From Caldilinea sp. CFX5 (GTDB lineage: Bacteria > Chloroflexota > Anaerolineae > Caldilineales > Caldilineaceae), in NCBI GenBank assembly GCA_021405325.1, contig QWII01000056.1, forward strand, positions 1 through 64,000: 64,000 bases of DNA, written 5' to 3'. A model generated the notes under the pieces. The model ran no database searches and was not told the origin of the DNA. It was given only the letters and a program-made list of their open reading frames with translations. The position numbers and the translations under genes are program-made. Below, in pieces: positions 44,312 to 52,806 of this stretch. Within the stretch, counting starts at the first letter, position 1. Each line of letters starts with the position of its first letter.

Positions 44312-44584
44312 ATGATTAACTTCATCATTTGGATCATTTTGGGGGCGGTCATCGGCTGGATCGCCAGCATGATTATGCGCACGAACGCGCAACAGGGGGT
44401 TTTCCTGGACATTATTGTGGGCATTGTCGGCGCTTTTCTGGGTGGCTTGTTGTTGGCGCCCCTCTTTGGCACCGGCACCATCAACCAGAACGACTTTAGC
44501 TTGTCCGGCTTACTGGTTTCGCTCTTAGGCGCCATCATTTTGTTGGCGATTGTCAACCTGTTCCGCCGCGGCAGTGTACGCTAA
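44312..44584 (+). CDS. GlsB/YeaQ/YmgE family membrane protein
   Basis: 90 residues with three hydrophobic helices (FIIWIILGAVIGWIASMIM, IIVGIVGAFLGGLLLAPLF, LLVSLLGAIILLAIVNLF). The Gly-rich helix spacing and GxIVG(I/A)xGAFLGG pattern identify the family, often annotated as transglycosylase-associated and stress-induced. Ribosome site AAGGAGGAG is strong. Confidence 0.85.
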   Translation: MINFIIWIILGAVIGWIASMIMRTNAQQGVFLDIIVGIVGAFLGGLLLAPLFGTGTINQNDFSLSGLLVSLLGAIILLAIVNLFRRGSVR

Positions 44585-44809
44585 GGTTGCCGGTAGGCCC
44601 CTGAACGGCAACCGCAGACAATAACAATCAACCATCGTTCATCGGGTTCTGTTGACATTCCTCTTCTTGTGCAGCCAAGCAGGTTCTGCCCATCACCAAC
44701 GGGTGAAAGACAGGGTGTCAACAGTCCTCTTTTCTTTTATAGACCGAATATAAACCTTTACAGGCGCCGAAACTGAGATTTTTCCTTTTTGTGAATGAAT
44801 CTACAGTGA

Positions 44810-44926
44810 CCCTACATTGAGTTTCAGCCGGAAAATTTGGAGAACCGCATGGGGCCAGGCGACTATAGCGTCCAGCTCTTTGCTAATGGCAACCCTGTGG
44901 AAACGGTTGACTTTCGTGTCGAATAG
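44810..44926 (+). pseudogene. C-terminal remnant of a secreted-type protein
   Basis: An open frame without its own start after an in-frame TGA (44807-44809): IEFQPENLENRMGPGDYSVQ, then a typical beta-strand ending (FANGNPVETVDFRVE) and TAG 44924-44926. It looks like the last strands of an Ig-like domain. The rest of the 400-bp spacer 44585-44985 holds only a 9-bp ctgttgaca/tgtcaacag pair. Confidence 0.35.
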
Positions 44927-44985
44927 CGTTCGCGACGCCAAGGTAACACACAACGGGGTAATGCAAGCAAAAGGAGCAACCCACC

Positions 44986-45303
44986 ATGGATTCAACAACC
45001 CTTTGGATTATTATCGCCGTTGTCGTCCTCCTGGCGCTCTTTCTCTTTAATCGCAACCGGACGGCGCCCCGCGGCACCTATGATCAGCGCGGTAGACGCA
45101 GCAGCGGCAGTATCGGCGGTGGTAATCGCGCCTATAACGACCCCGAACATGAGAGCCGCGGCTCCATCGGCGGCAGCCCCAATCGCCACCGTGGGCAGAA
45201 CGAACGCCGCCACGATGACAAAAACACCACGCGCGAACGCATCGGCAGTCAGCGCAAACATGACGATGAACGCTTCAAAAGCAAAGGCAGCATTGGCGGC
45301 TAA
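44986..45303 (+). CDS. Small membrane-anchored protein with GSIGG repeats
   Basis: 105 residues. One N-terminal membrane helix (TLWIIIAVVVLLALFLF), then a highly charged Arg/Asp/His-rich tail in which GSIGG recurs (SSGSIGGGN, RGSIGGSPN, KGSIGG at the C-terminus). AAAGGAG lies upstream. No fold predicted; family not recognised. Confidence 0.65.
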   Translation: MDSTTLWIIIAVVVLLALFLFNRNRTAPRGTYDQRGRRSSGSIGGGNRAYNDPEHESRGSIGGSPNRHRGQNERRHDDKNTTRERIGSQRKHDDERFKSKGSIGG

Positions 45304-45326
45304 ACTATGATTGACGCTGTCATTAC

Positions 45327-45366
45327 AAAAACGCCTGTCTCTACGCAACCGGAGACAGGCGTTTTT
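45327..45366 (+). terminator. Strong intrinsic terminator
   Basis: Perfect 15-bp stem 45327-45341 with 45352-45366, ending in a T run, 24 bp after the GSIGG protein gene. Confidence 0.85.
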
Positions 45367-45375
45367 GTTTCTTCA

Positions 45376-45434
45376 AAGGTAACTACTTAGCTCCTAGCCA
45401 GTCACGGACTGGCTAGGAGCTAAGTAGTTACCTT
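45376..45434. repeat. Perfect 28-bp hairpin with ACG loop
   Basis: Arms 45376-45403 and 45407-45434, 3-nt loop. The tip reads GTCACGGAC, as in the hairpin at 46894-46946. It follows directly on a complete terminator, so it is not needed for termination. Confidence 0.9.
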
Positions 45435-45536
45435 CAGAATTTCTTTACATTTTCTCAACGATCGCTACATACTTATTAGGTAGACTAAAGATAGTCGGCA
45501 ATGCTGATATCAGCCATGACCCAAAGGAAGGGCTTT

Positions 45537-45995
45537 ATGGGTTCGATCCTAGGCGCCTCAACCAAGCGACGCCAACAACTGCTCCTGCTGAGCGCCTTGG
45601 TGCTGGCGCTCTTCATCACAATTTTTTTTGGGATGCGCGCGTTCCGCCGTTTCGACCGTCCACCAACCGACGAACCCATTCGTGGCTGGATGAATATTCC
45701 CTACATTGCTCACTCGTATCAAGTGCCGCCTCCTGTTTTGTGGGAAGCGCTCGACCCGCCGCCAGACCTTCCCCGCAGCCGCCGCCCGATCAACCGGTTG
45801 GCCGAAGAATTGAACTTGACCACGACAGAGGTCATTTCACGGTTGGAAACCGCCATTGCCGATGAGCGCGCCAAACACCCGCCGCCCGCTGCGCCGCCGG
45901 AAAAACCCCCGCACCCTGTGGCGCCCGAACTATCCTCCACAGGATTGCCGACCGTATCGCCAACAGTATCGCCGACCGTATTGTCAACGCCATAG
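45537..45995 (+). CDS. Membrane-anchored protein upstream of DedA
   Basis: 152 residues from ATG 45537 (AAGGAAGG upstream; in-frame ATGs at 45501 and 45516 lack one). One membrane helix, then RGWMNIPYIAHSYQVPPPVL, which reads like an HTH-like or docking segment, a helical stretch (RLAEELNLTTTEVISRLETAI) and a Pro/Thr/Ser-rich tail with VSPTVSPTV repeats. It precedes a DedA gene by 66 bp and is probably co-transcribed. Function unknown. Confidence 0.65.
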   Translation: MGSILGASTKRRQQLLLLSALVLALFITIFFGMRAFRRFDRPPTDEPIRGWMNIPYIAHSYQVPPPVLWEALDPPPDLPRSRRPINRLAEELNLTTTEVISRLETAIADERAKHPPPAAPPEKPPHPVAPELSSTGLPTVSPTVSPTVLSTP

Positions 45996-46061
45996 GCTGC
46001 CGCCGTGTCTGCTGCCCTTGACCCTATCCTGTTCCGTTGCACGAAGAGAAGTGAGCGCACG

Positions 46062-46709
46062 ATGGACCTACAAACAATCTTGCTCGACGCGATGGCCACT
46101 TACGGCGCCTTTGCGCTCTTTGGCGCCATTCTCTTGGCGGCGATTGGCGTCCCCTTGCCGGCAACCTTCCTACTCGTGGCCGCCGGCTCCTTTGTGACCC
46201 AAGGCGAACTGGATCTCTGGCCGGTGCTGGTGGCCGGCGCTTTGGGCGCCATTCTGGGCGATCACATTGGGTACGGGATTGGCCGCATTGGCGGGCAACA
46301 CTTCGTGCAGCGCATGGCGCACCGCTTCAATGGGCAAACCATGCTTACCCACGCCGAGAACACCATGCAGCGCTGGGGTGGGATTGGCGTTTTTCTCAGC
46401 CGTTGGCTATTAACCGCCGCCGGCCCGTATGTCAATCTGACCAGCGGCCTCATGGGCTATCGCCTGCTCTATTTCTCCTTCTGGGACATTGTGGGCGAAA
46501 TTTTATGGGTGGCGCTTTATGTACAAGTTGGTCGCCTCTTTAGCGATCAACTGGCGACAATCAGCGATACCCTGGGTGATTTGACCTGGGTTGCCGTGGG
46601 CATCGTTGCTATCCTGGTCATCGGCTACAAGTTGATCCAGAGCTTCCGTCAGAATGGCGCTATGAAAGTGCCCTACACACAACAGTTCACCCCTCAGCGT
46701 CCCGGCTAG
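46062..46709 (+). CDS. DedA family membrane protein
   Basis: 215 residues from ATG 46062. Features of the DedA/SNARE-associated family: GVPLPATFLLVAAGSFV, GALGAILGDHIGYGIGR, then FLSRWLLTAAGPYVNLTSGL with the conserved Arg, and C-terminal helices. DedA-family proteins are scramblase/flippase-like transporters for undecaprenyl phosphate or phospholipids. Length and motif order are normal. Confidence 0.88.
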   Translation: MDLQTILLDAMATYGAFALFGAILLAAIGVPLPATFLLVAAGSFVTQGELDLWPVLVAGALGAILGDHIGYGIGRIGGQHFVQRMAHRFNGQTMLTHAENTMQRWGGIGVFLSRWLLTAAGPYVNLTSGLMGYRLLYFSFWDIVGEILWVALYVQVGRLFSDQLATISDTLGDLTWVAVGIVAILVIGYKLIQSFRQNGAMKVPYTQQFTPQRPG

Positions 46710-46799
46710 GAGATTGTTTCGGGGCTTCGCCGACTTGCTCAAGCGCTTGCGCTTTGGCTCGGAAACCGCACCTACGTTTTTATCGCATAAACAACAGCG

Positions 46800-46886
46800 C
46801 TCATCTACAGAAAGTGTGAGGTTTCGACCCGCCACACCTGTCAGGTTTCCAAAACCTGACAGGTGTTCACACTTTCCGTAGATGAG
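46800..46886. repeat. Nested cruciform: 20-bp outer arms around the ACCTGWCAGGT element
   Basis: Outer arms 46800-46819 and 46867-46886 (one mismatch). Inner arms 46834-46848 and 46852-46866 (15 bp, perfect, 3-nt loop). The outer arms have no similarity to those at 42550 or 52597. Confidence 0.9.
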
Positions 46887-46893
46887 CCAACAG

Positions 46894-46946
46894 CAGAGCA
46901 CAACGCTCTCAGCCGGTCACGGACCGACTGAGAGCGTTGTGCTCTG
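46894..46946. repeat. 25-bp hairpin with ACG loop
   Basis: Arms 46894-46918 and 46922-46946, one mismatch, loop ACG; tip GTCACGGAC. It stands 8 bp after the previous cruciform. Confidence 0.85.
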
Positions 46947-47095
46947 TTGATTATTTCCGTCAATTGTCCCTGGCCGGGTGGGCAAAAAAGGTAATAAGCC
47001 CGGCTGAACATTGTAATCATTTAGAAACAGTTTTATCCAGAAATCGGTGGTAAGCTAGGTAAAAAGACTTAGCCAACCTTACTGGAAAACTAAGC

Positions 47096-47178
47096 CCGCT
47101 CGTCGCCGCACCAGGGTGACCGGCGTCGGCATCCCCAACGCCGGTCACCGACTGCCTCCTAGGCGTGGCGACGAGCGG
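47096..47178. repeat. Nested inverted repeat
   Basis: Outer arms 47096-47107 and 47167-47178 (12 bp, perfect). Inner arms 47115-47126 and 47138-47149 (12 bp, perfect). The spacer 46710-47229 is made largely of this and the two preceding repeats, with no gene. Confidence 0.8.
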
Positions 47179-47229
47179 ACAGAGGCTTGGTAGTGATCCG
47201 GGAAGAAGATTTAGTGCGGAGAAAATTTT

Positions 47230-49059
47230 ATGAATTGGATTCGTCATAACTTTGCTTATGTGCTAGTGACGCTGATCGCCATCCTCCTGATCTTCTTTAC
47301 TGTGCAATTGCAATACCTATTGCGCGATCTACCAATTAATACCCAACCGGCTGAAGTAGCGCAGGTGGTGACGCCGACCACCCTGCCAACACCTCTGCTG
47401 ATTCAGCCGACAGTCGTCGTGCAAGCGCCGGCCGTTGTACCCGTCAATCCCACGCCGCTGCCGGCGGTCAACACGAGCGCCGACCACGCCGCTGCTAATG
47501 CCGCTGCTCCTGTCCCCAATCAGGCGGCTGCCGAAGCCGCGCCGGCGCTCAGTCCGGAAGAGTTGCTGGAAATCGAAATGCTGGATGCAACCAACCTGAC
47601 CACTAGCGAGGATGATGCGGTTTTAGTCGATTTCATTAAAGCCAATCCCTATGCCGTCGGCTTTATTCGCTATGCCAGCTATCAGGCTAACCAGGCGAAC
47701 TTGCGCGCCGTGAATATTCAGACCGGTGTCGGTGGTCTGCCCGTGGCGGCGAATGAAGAGAGTGTCGCCAGCGGCGCCTATCCCTTCTCCCGGCCGTTGC
47801 TGCTCTACACCTCGGTGACGGATATGAAGAGCAAGCCACAGTTGGAAGGCTACGTTGGTTGCTACCTGAACCACCTCTTTCGCGAGATTGAGGGGGTCGG
47901 CTATACTGCGCCGTCCTTAGCCATGTATCGCGATGCGCTGGATAATTTCAAAGCCACTTGTCAACGTTGTCAAATGGTCGGCAGCAGCAATCCGCTTTTC
48001 CCCGCGGTTCCTGCTTGCACGGCGGAAGGTATTGCCCCCGTTTCCATGGACATCACCGGCGGTTCAACCGTCTACCCGCTCTCGGCCCACATGAGCGAAC
48101 TTTACAAAGCGGCCGGCTTTACCGGCGCCATTGCCATTGAAGATATTGGCACCAGCAGCGGCTTCGAGCGCTTCTGTGAAAAAGGGGAGGCGGATCTGGT
48201 CAATGCCAGCCGCCTGGTCAGAGACAAAGAGCAGGCCGCGTGTCAGGCCATTAACCGGGAACTCGTTGCCTTCCCGGTCGGTTTGGATCTGGTGGTTGTG
48301 GTGGTCAGCCGCGAGAATGCCTTTGTCCAGCAGCTTTCCTTTGCCCAACTCCAGCAGCTCTTCACCAGCGCGCTGCGCTGGGCGGAGATTGACCCATCCT
48401 GGCCGGCGGAGTCGATTGTACGGGCCATTCCCAACAAGAGCCGTGGCACCTTTACCTTCTTTGTGGAAATGCTCTATGCCGGCGTCAACAGTGCGCCTGC
48501 TGTGATCGCCCAGGCGCCGGCTGCGCCGCCACCAATATCGACGCCAACCACCCCGCCCGCTTCGCCCACACCAGCGGCCACCAATACCACAGCGCCGGCA
48601 GGGCGGGCCGACTTCCGCATTGGTATCGTTGAGCAGGATGATGATTGTGTCGCAGCCACCGCAATTGTGCAAGCGATTGTAGAGCGCAAACTGGGCTATC
48701 AAGTCGAGCAAGTGGCATTTCCCTCGGCGTCCGCCCTCTTTGCTGCCTTTGGCGGGGGTAAGGCCGAAGAACGTATCGACTGGAGCCTGTGTTATACGGA
48801 ACCCGCTGATCAGCCCTATTTTGAGCAAAATCGCGCCGCTCTCAGTCTGCTCAATGAAAACTATCGCGAGGTGGAGGGCAAACGCTACGGCATTATCAGT
48901 AGCCGGGCTATGTCGCGTGTTCTCCAACAAGAGAGTCCCTGTGTCTATTCGCTCTTGGAGAAACTGGCCCTGACTGGGGATGATGTGCGTACTCAATCGG
49001 CGGCCGGCTGGATTGAAGTACATCAAGAAGTCGTACAGACGTGGACAAATTGCCGATGA
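47230..49059 (+). CDS. Membrane-anchored protein: circularly permuted PstS-like domain plus OpuAC-like half domain
   Basis: 609 residues. An N-terminal membrane helix (YVLVTLIAILLIFFTVQ) and a Pro/Thr/Ala linker. Residues about 118-230 match the C-terminal part of PstS phosphate-binding proteins (SEDDAVLVDFIKANPYAVGF, SGAYPFSRPLLLYT). Residues about 272-430 match the N-terminal part (MDITGGSTVYPLSAHMSELY, IGTSSGFERFCEKGEADL, NASRL, RGTFTFFVE). The order is thus reversed relative to PstS. After another linker, residues about 460-605 resemble half of an OpuAC glycine-betaine-binding domain (FRIGIVEQDDDC, VERKLGYQVEQV, CYTEPADQPYF). No permease genes adjoin. A sensor or storage role at the membrane surface is inferred. 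Confidence 0.8.
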   Translation: MNWIRHNFAYVLVTLIAILLIFFTVQLQYLLRDLPINTQPAEVAQVVTPTTLPTPLLIQPTVVVQAPAVVPVNPTPLPAVNTSADHAAANAAAPVPNQAAAEAAPALSPEELLEIEMLDATNLTTSEDDAVLVDFIKANPYAVGFIRYASYQANQANLRAVNIQTGVGGLPVAANEESVASGAYPFSRPLLLYTSVTDMKSKPQLEGYVGCYLNHLFREIEGVGYTAPSLAMYRDALDNFKATCQRCQMVGSSNPLFPAVPACTAEGIAPVSMDITGGSTVYPLSAHMSELYKAAGFTGAIAIEDIGTSSGFERFCEKGEADLVNASRLVRDKEQAACQAINRELVAFPVGLDLVVVVVSRENAFVQQLSFAQLQQLFTSALRWAEIDPSWPAESIVRAIPNKSRGTFTFFVEMLYAGVNSAPAVIAQAPAAPPPISTPTTPPASPTPAATNTTAPAGRADFRIGIVEQDDDCVAATAIVQAIVERKLGYQVEQVAFPSASALFAAFGGGKAEERIDWSLCYTEPADQPYFEQNRAALSLLNENYREVEGKRYGIISSRAMSRVLQQESPCVYSLLEKLALTGDDVRTQSAAGWIEVHQEVVQTWTNCR

Positions 49060-49115
49060 TCATTGAACTCACTGTCCATTTATCATTTCAATGTAAGGCT
49101 CAGGGGAGATAATCT

Positions 49116-50696
49116 ATGAATCAAGTGCAGAAAGTCAATCGTTCACTGATGATGGTTACAGATAAACCGCAATGGCCTCCGGCAACATCGGGGTCAAGCT
49201 TGCTTTATCGAAGTTTGCTGTTGCTTGTTTTGATGGCAAGTGGTCTCCTACCCGGCGCACCAGCTTTCGCCCAAAGCGCCGGCGTCGTTGGCACTTATAA
49301 TACTGGATTGTTCGAAAAGGGTGCAGAGATCATTGCCGTGCGCGAACACTGGGGTGTGTTAACCAACGCCGGTGATGGCAGCGTCGATATTCTAAACTTA
49401 GCCAATCTGCCCAATATCAACCTCATTCGCCGGGTGAAAGTACCGCAATTAGATGGTCTAACGGCGGTGGCGATTCACCCTTATTATGACTACTTTATCG
49501 CCATTGCGGGTTCAGCAAAGCCGGCCGCTGCCCCAGTCAGGGGGACAGCAAGCTTTTTCCGCCTTTCGGACGGCGTCTTGCTCAAGACTGTTACCGTCGG
49601 CATTCAACCCGATTCTATTGCTATCTCCCCCGATGGCGGCTATGCGGTCATTGCCAACGAAGCGGAAGGCTTCACTGTCGGCGACAATGGTGGGAATGGC
49701 TCACTGACGCTGCTCGACCTGAATAGGTTTTACCCGGGCTATTCCAACACTGTTTACGTTTATCAGATTGGCTTTCCTTCGCTGGCCGGTTATGCCAACC
49801 TATCCAGCGGGCGCACTGATGACCTGGCCCGCTTGCCCATCGATAATACGCCAGGTACACTGGAGCCTGAATTTGTCACCTTCTCGCCCGATAGCCAGTA
49901 CGCCTATATTACCTTACAGGAAAACAATGCCATCATCCGCCTCAATCTCTGGTATTGTAGTATGAGTTTGCTGGGGCTGGGGCAGACCACCCATGCCTTT
50001 GATCTGGTGGTGGATGGTCAATTCTTGCCCAACCAAACAGCCTCCTTCTTTCGTGAACCGGATGGGGTGGATGTGGTCTACGCCAACTATCGCCATTACT
50101 TGGTGACTGCCGACGAAGGCGATACGCGCGATGGCGCCGGCAATGGCAGCCCCCGTGGCGGGCGCACGGTCAGCATCTATTCAGCGGGCAGTGGCGCTTT
50201 TATTGCCGATACGGGCAACCAGCTTGATGAGATGGCGGCGGCGCGTGGCATCTATCCGGACGCGCGTAGCAACCGTGGCGGCGCTGAACCGGAAGGCATT
50301 GACGGTATCCGTGTCAATGGTCGGTCGATTGTGGCGGTCGGCTTGGAACGCGCCAACGCCGTCGCCTTTATTGACATCACCAATCCCCGGACTCCTGTGG
50401 TTTATGACATGGTGAGCGTTGGCGCCAATCCCGAAGGGGTAAAGCTGGTGGTGCGCGGAAGCGTCGTCTATGCCCTGACGGCCAACGAAGGGGATGGCAC
50501 TCTCTCGGTGGTCTTGGCGCCGGGGACAGGCATTGTGGCCGCCGGTGCTGACGCAGTTGAGGAAACCGGCGCCGAAGTCACCATCGAAAGCCTGCCCGAT
50601 TTTGTTGCCGATGATATTACACCGGATGTGAGCAAGGGTGTCGATGAAACCACGGCTCGCAACCTCTATTACCTGCCTGTCGTCAAACAGGAATAG
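49116..50696 (+). CDS. Secreted beta-propeller protein (choice-of-anchor I type)
   Basis: 526 residues (ribosome site AGGGGAGAT). A signal segment (SLLLLVLMASGLLPGAPAFA) is followed by a propeller of YVTN-like blades: IIAVREHWGVLTNAGDGSVDIL, DSIAISPDGGYAVIANEAEG, EPEFVTFSPDSQYAYITLQENNAI, YLVTADEGDTRDG, GAEPEGIDGIRVNGR, NPEGVKLVVRGSVVYALTANEGDGTLSV. This matches the choice-of-anchor I or esterase-like phytase-type propellers found in secreted phosphatases; no separate catalytic domain is seen. It ends NLYYLPVVKQE, a variant of the Leu-Pro C-terminal motif. Confidence 0.82.
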   Translation: MNQVQKVNRSLMMVTDKPQWPPATSGSSLLYRSLLLLVLMASGLLPGAPAFAQSAGVVGTYNTGLFEKGAEIIAVREHWGVLTNAGDGSVDILNLANLPNINLIRRVKVPQLDGLTAVAIHPYYDYFIAIAGSAKPAAAPVRGTASFFRLSDGVLLKTVTVGIQPDSIAISPDGGYAVIANEAEGFTVGDNGGNGSLTLLDLNRFYPGYSNTVYVYQIGFPSLAGYANLSSGRTDDLARLPIDNTPGTLEPEFVTFSPDSQYAYITLQENNAIIRLNLWYCSMSLLGLGQTTHAFDLVVDGQFLPNQTASFFREPDGVDVVYANYRHYLVTADEGDTRDGAGNGSPRGGRTVSIYSAGSGAFIADTGNQLDEMAAARGIYPDARSNRGGAEPEGIDGIRVNGRSIVAVGLERANAVAFIDITNPRTPVVYDMVSVGANPEGVKLVVRGSVVYALTANEGDGTLSVVLAPGTGIVAAGADAVEETGAEVTIESLPDFVADDITPDVSKGVDETTARNLYYLPVVKQE

Positions 50697-51059
50697 TTCA
50701 GCGACAGGAGAGGCGTTGACATAAAACAGGAACAAAATCAGGATGGGGGACGCCCCTATCCTGATTTTGTTGCCATTGCGCCGCCGTCGGCTCCCTACTA
50801 TGTCACACGAGGGCAGGTCGGCAATCGTCCACCTATCCATGTCTGGCCCATCCAACTGCACGATCGCTTGCCGCGCCTGCCCATTCCTCTGATTGCGCCT
50901 GCCCCCGATGTCGTTCTGGATCTGGGGGCAGTGGTGCGCGATGTTTATGAACGGGGCGCTTACAGCCGGCGGATCGATTACGCCCAACCAGTGCCGCCAC
51001 CTGAGCTTACCGCAGAACAACAAGCTTGGGTTGATAATCTACTCGCAACCTATCGCTGA
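50697..51059 (+). pseudogene. C-terminal remnant of a DUF4058 protein
   Basis: Starting right after the stop of the propeller gene and in the same frame, about 120 codons are open to TGA 51057-51059. The reading includes IHVWPIQLHDRLPRLPIPLI, PDVVLDLGAVVRDVYERGAY and RRIDYAQPVPPPELT, the typical end of DUF4058 proteins common in Chloroflexota and cyanobacteria. No ATG precedes it; a TTG at 50868 is the first possible start. Most of the ~250-residue family is missing. Confidence 0.65.
50731..50771. repeat. 19-bp hairpin with ACG loop
   Basis: Arms 50731-50749 and 50753-50771, one mismatch, loop ACG. It lies at the 5' border of the DUF4058 remnant and may act as terminator of the propeller gene. 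Confidence 0.8.
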
Positions 51060-51100
51060 TCTGGTATACGGTAACGCAAAGTTTCGACAAGCTTGCGCTG

Positions 51101-52450
51101 CTATTTGAGATATCGGTCAAAGAAAGCAACCGAGCGCGCCATCGCTGTACCAAAATTTACCGATAAGTTATGATTGTCCTCTGAATATTCGTAATATTCG
51201 ACGGGTTGACCCACCGCCTGCATCTGCCGGTTAAGCGTCTGTGAATAGCGCACCGGCACATCACTGTCGGCTGTGCCGTGGTGCAGTTGCAGGGGGCCGG
51301 AGATTTCACTCAAATAGGCGTTGGGCGAGATGGCGGCCCAGATGTCAGGCGCTTCTTCGGGTGTCCCCCACTTTGCCACAATCTCCTCGCGCCAGCGACG
51401 ACGCTGGGCCGTGGCCGCATCTACCGGTTGCGTGTCGGGCTGGCGGTTGCGTTGGTAGTACAGCTCAGGATAGGACGCGACCACGCCGGCCCAGATCACG
51501 CCGACTTTCACATCTTTGGTCGTGACCATGCTGCGCAACGTGAGCAGCCCGCCCATCGAATGACCCCACATGCCAATGCGCGCCGGGTCGGCGCCGGCAT
51601 AGCGCTTCATCGATGCAACCGCGTTGAGTACATCAATGGTATAGGCCGGCGACCCGCGGCTGCTGGTCGGCTCCCCCTCGGAGAAGCCGTGGCCGCGATA
51701 GTCGGAGCGGAAGACAATGTAGCCGTTGCGGGCAAAGCCATCGACATAGGCGACATAACGCTCGGTGGTGCGGTAGATTTCGGGCGGAATAAAGCCATGA
51801 TTGAAGATGATGACCGGCCAACCGGCCGCCGGCTTCGCTCCTTGTGGAACGGTTAAGAGCGCATAGATTTTGTACCCCTCGGAGCGGTAGGACACAAGGT
51901 AGCGGTTATAGTTGGCGCCAGGAGCCAACGTCTCTTCAATGACAATATCACTGCCGGGGTAGCTTTGCCGACGCATGTATTCCACCATGAGCGGGTGCAT
52001 TGCGCTGAGCGGCAGATCGAGCGTCGGCGGTTTTAACCAGATCAAGGGCGTTGCCGTCGGTGTGGGGGCGACGGCCGCAGCAGTAGAAGGTGTGGCGACC
52101 GGTAGGCTTTGTACGCTGGTCGCCGCATCGTTCACCGAACTGCTTACAGTGGTAGTGGCCGCAGGGATACATAATTTCCAGCCAACGGCCAATGTATTGG
52201 GATTAGTGATAGCGGTGTAGCTGCTGTCAACGGCAGCTTTGGCATTAGTGGCCGCCACAATCGCTTGATAGGTGACTTGACTGCCCAACTGGCGACCGGC
52301 AATCAGCGAAAGGGTGTCGCCCGGTTGGACGATCACAGTCGTTGCGCAATCCAGCGAACTTTGCGCATTGCCGCTTTGGTAAAGGGCAAGCGCGGCTATC
52401 ACCAAACAACCACCAGCGATCAAGCGCCGCACATAGGGTGCGATCAGCAT
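51101..52450 (-). CDS. Secreted LysM-domain alpha/beta hydrolase
   Basis: 449 residues. Signal segment, then a LysM-like module (TVIVQPGDTLSLIAGRQLG ... LCIP, about 38-98), a Pro/Thr linker and an alpha/beta-hydrolase domain of prolyl-oligopeptidase/dienelactone-hydrolase type: NHGFIPPEIY oxyanion strand, nucleophile elbow GHSMGG, acid in HHGTADSDVP, His in SEDNHNLS. LysM would hold the enzyme at peptidoglycan. Esterase or peptidase activity is expected; substrate unknown. It is convergent with the propeller/DUF4058 region. Confidence 0.88.
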   Translation of the reverse strand: MLIAPYVRRLIAGGCLVIAALALYQSGNAQSSLDCATTVIVQPGDTLSLIAGRQLGSQVTYQAIVAATNAKAAVDSSYTAITNPNTLAVGWKLCIPAATTTVSSSVNDAATSVQSLPVATPSTAAAVAPTPTATPLIWLKPPTLDLPLSAMHPLMVEYMRRQSYPGSDIVIEETLAPGANYNRYLVSYRSEGYKIYALLTVPQGAKPAAGWPVIIFNHGFIPPEIYRTTERYVAYVDGFARNGYIVFRSDYRGHGFSEGEPTSSRGSPAYTIDVLNAVASMKRYAGADPARIGMWGHSMGGLLTLRSMVTTKDVKVGVIWAGVVASYPELYYQRNRQPDTQPVDAATAQRRRWREEIVAKWGTPEEAPDIWAAISPNAYLSEISGPLQLHHGTADSDVPVRYSQTLNRQMQAVGQPVEYYEYSEDNHNLSVNFGTAMARSVAFFDRYLK

Positions 52451-52596
52451 AAGCTTCTCCTGTACGCTACAAGCCTAATGATACCACTGATCGATGAACG
52501 AGGGGATACAAGTGTCAGTGGTCTCAGGTACGGGGGCAATGACCGGCAGTAAGAGCTGGTCATCAGCGCCAATATACCATGCTTCCTGCTTTTGCG

Positions 52597-52692
52597 CTAG
52601 GTTCTGTTGACATTTCGTGGTAGCCCCTGAAACACCTGACAGGTTTTGGCAACCTGTCAGGTGTGTGCGTCGCAAATGTCAACAGAACCTAG
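52597..52692. repeat. Nested cruciform: 19-bp outer arms around the ACCTGWCAGGT element
   Basis: Outer arms 52597-52615 and 52674-52692 (perfect). Inner arms 52632-52645 and 52651-52664 (14 bp, perfect, 5-nt loop); the two 11-bp palindromes are in the opposite order to the other two copies. It lies in the 356-bp divergent spacer 52451-52806, which shows no gene. Confidence 0.9.
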
Positions 52693-52806
52693 TGAGGGAC
52701 AGTTGTCTAAAGGGTAGGAACAGGTGTACAATCCTCGCGAAACGGCCGCCCCTCCGTTTCTTGCCTACTTTGATCCAACCCAATCTGCTGTCAAGAAAGG
52801 TAACGC

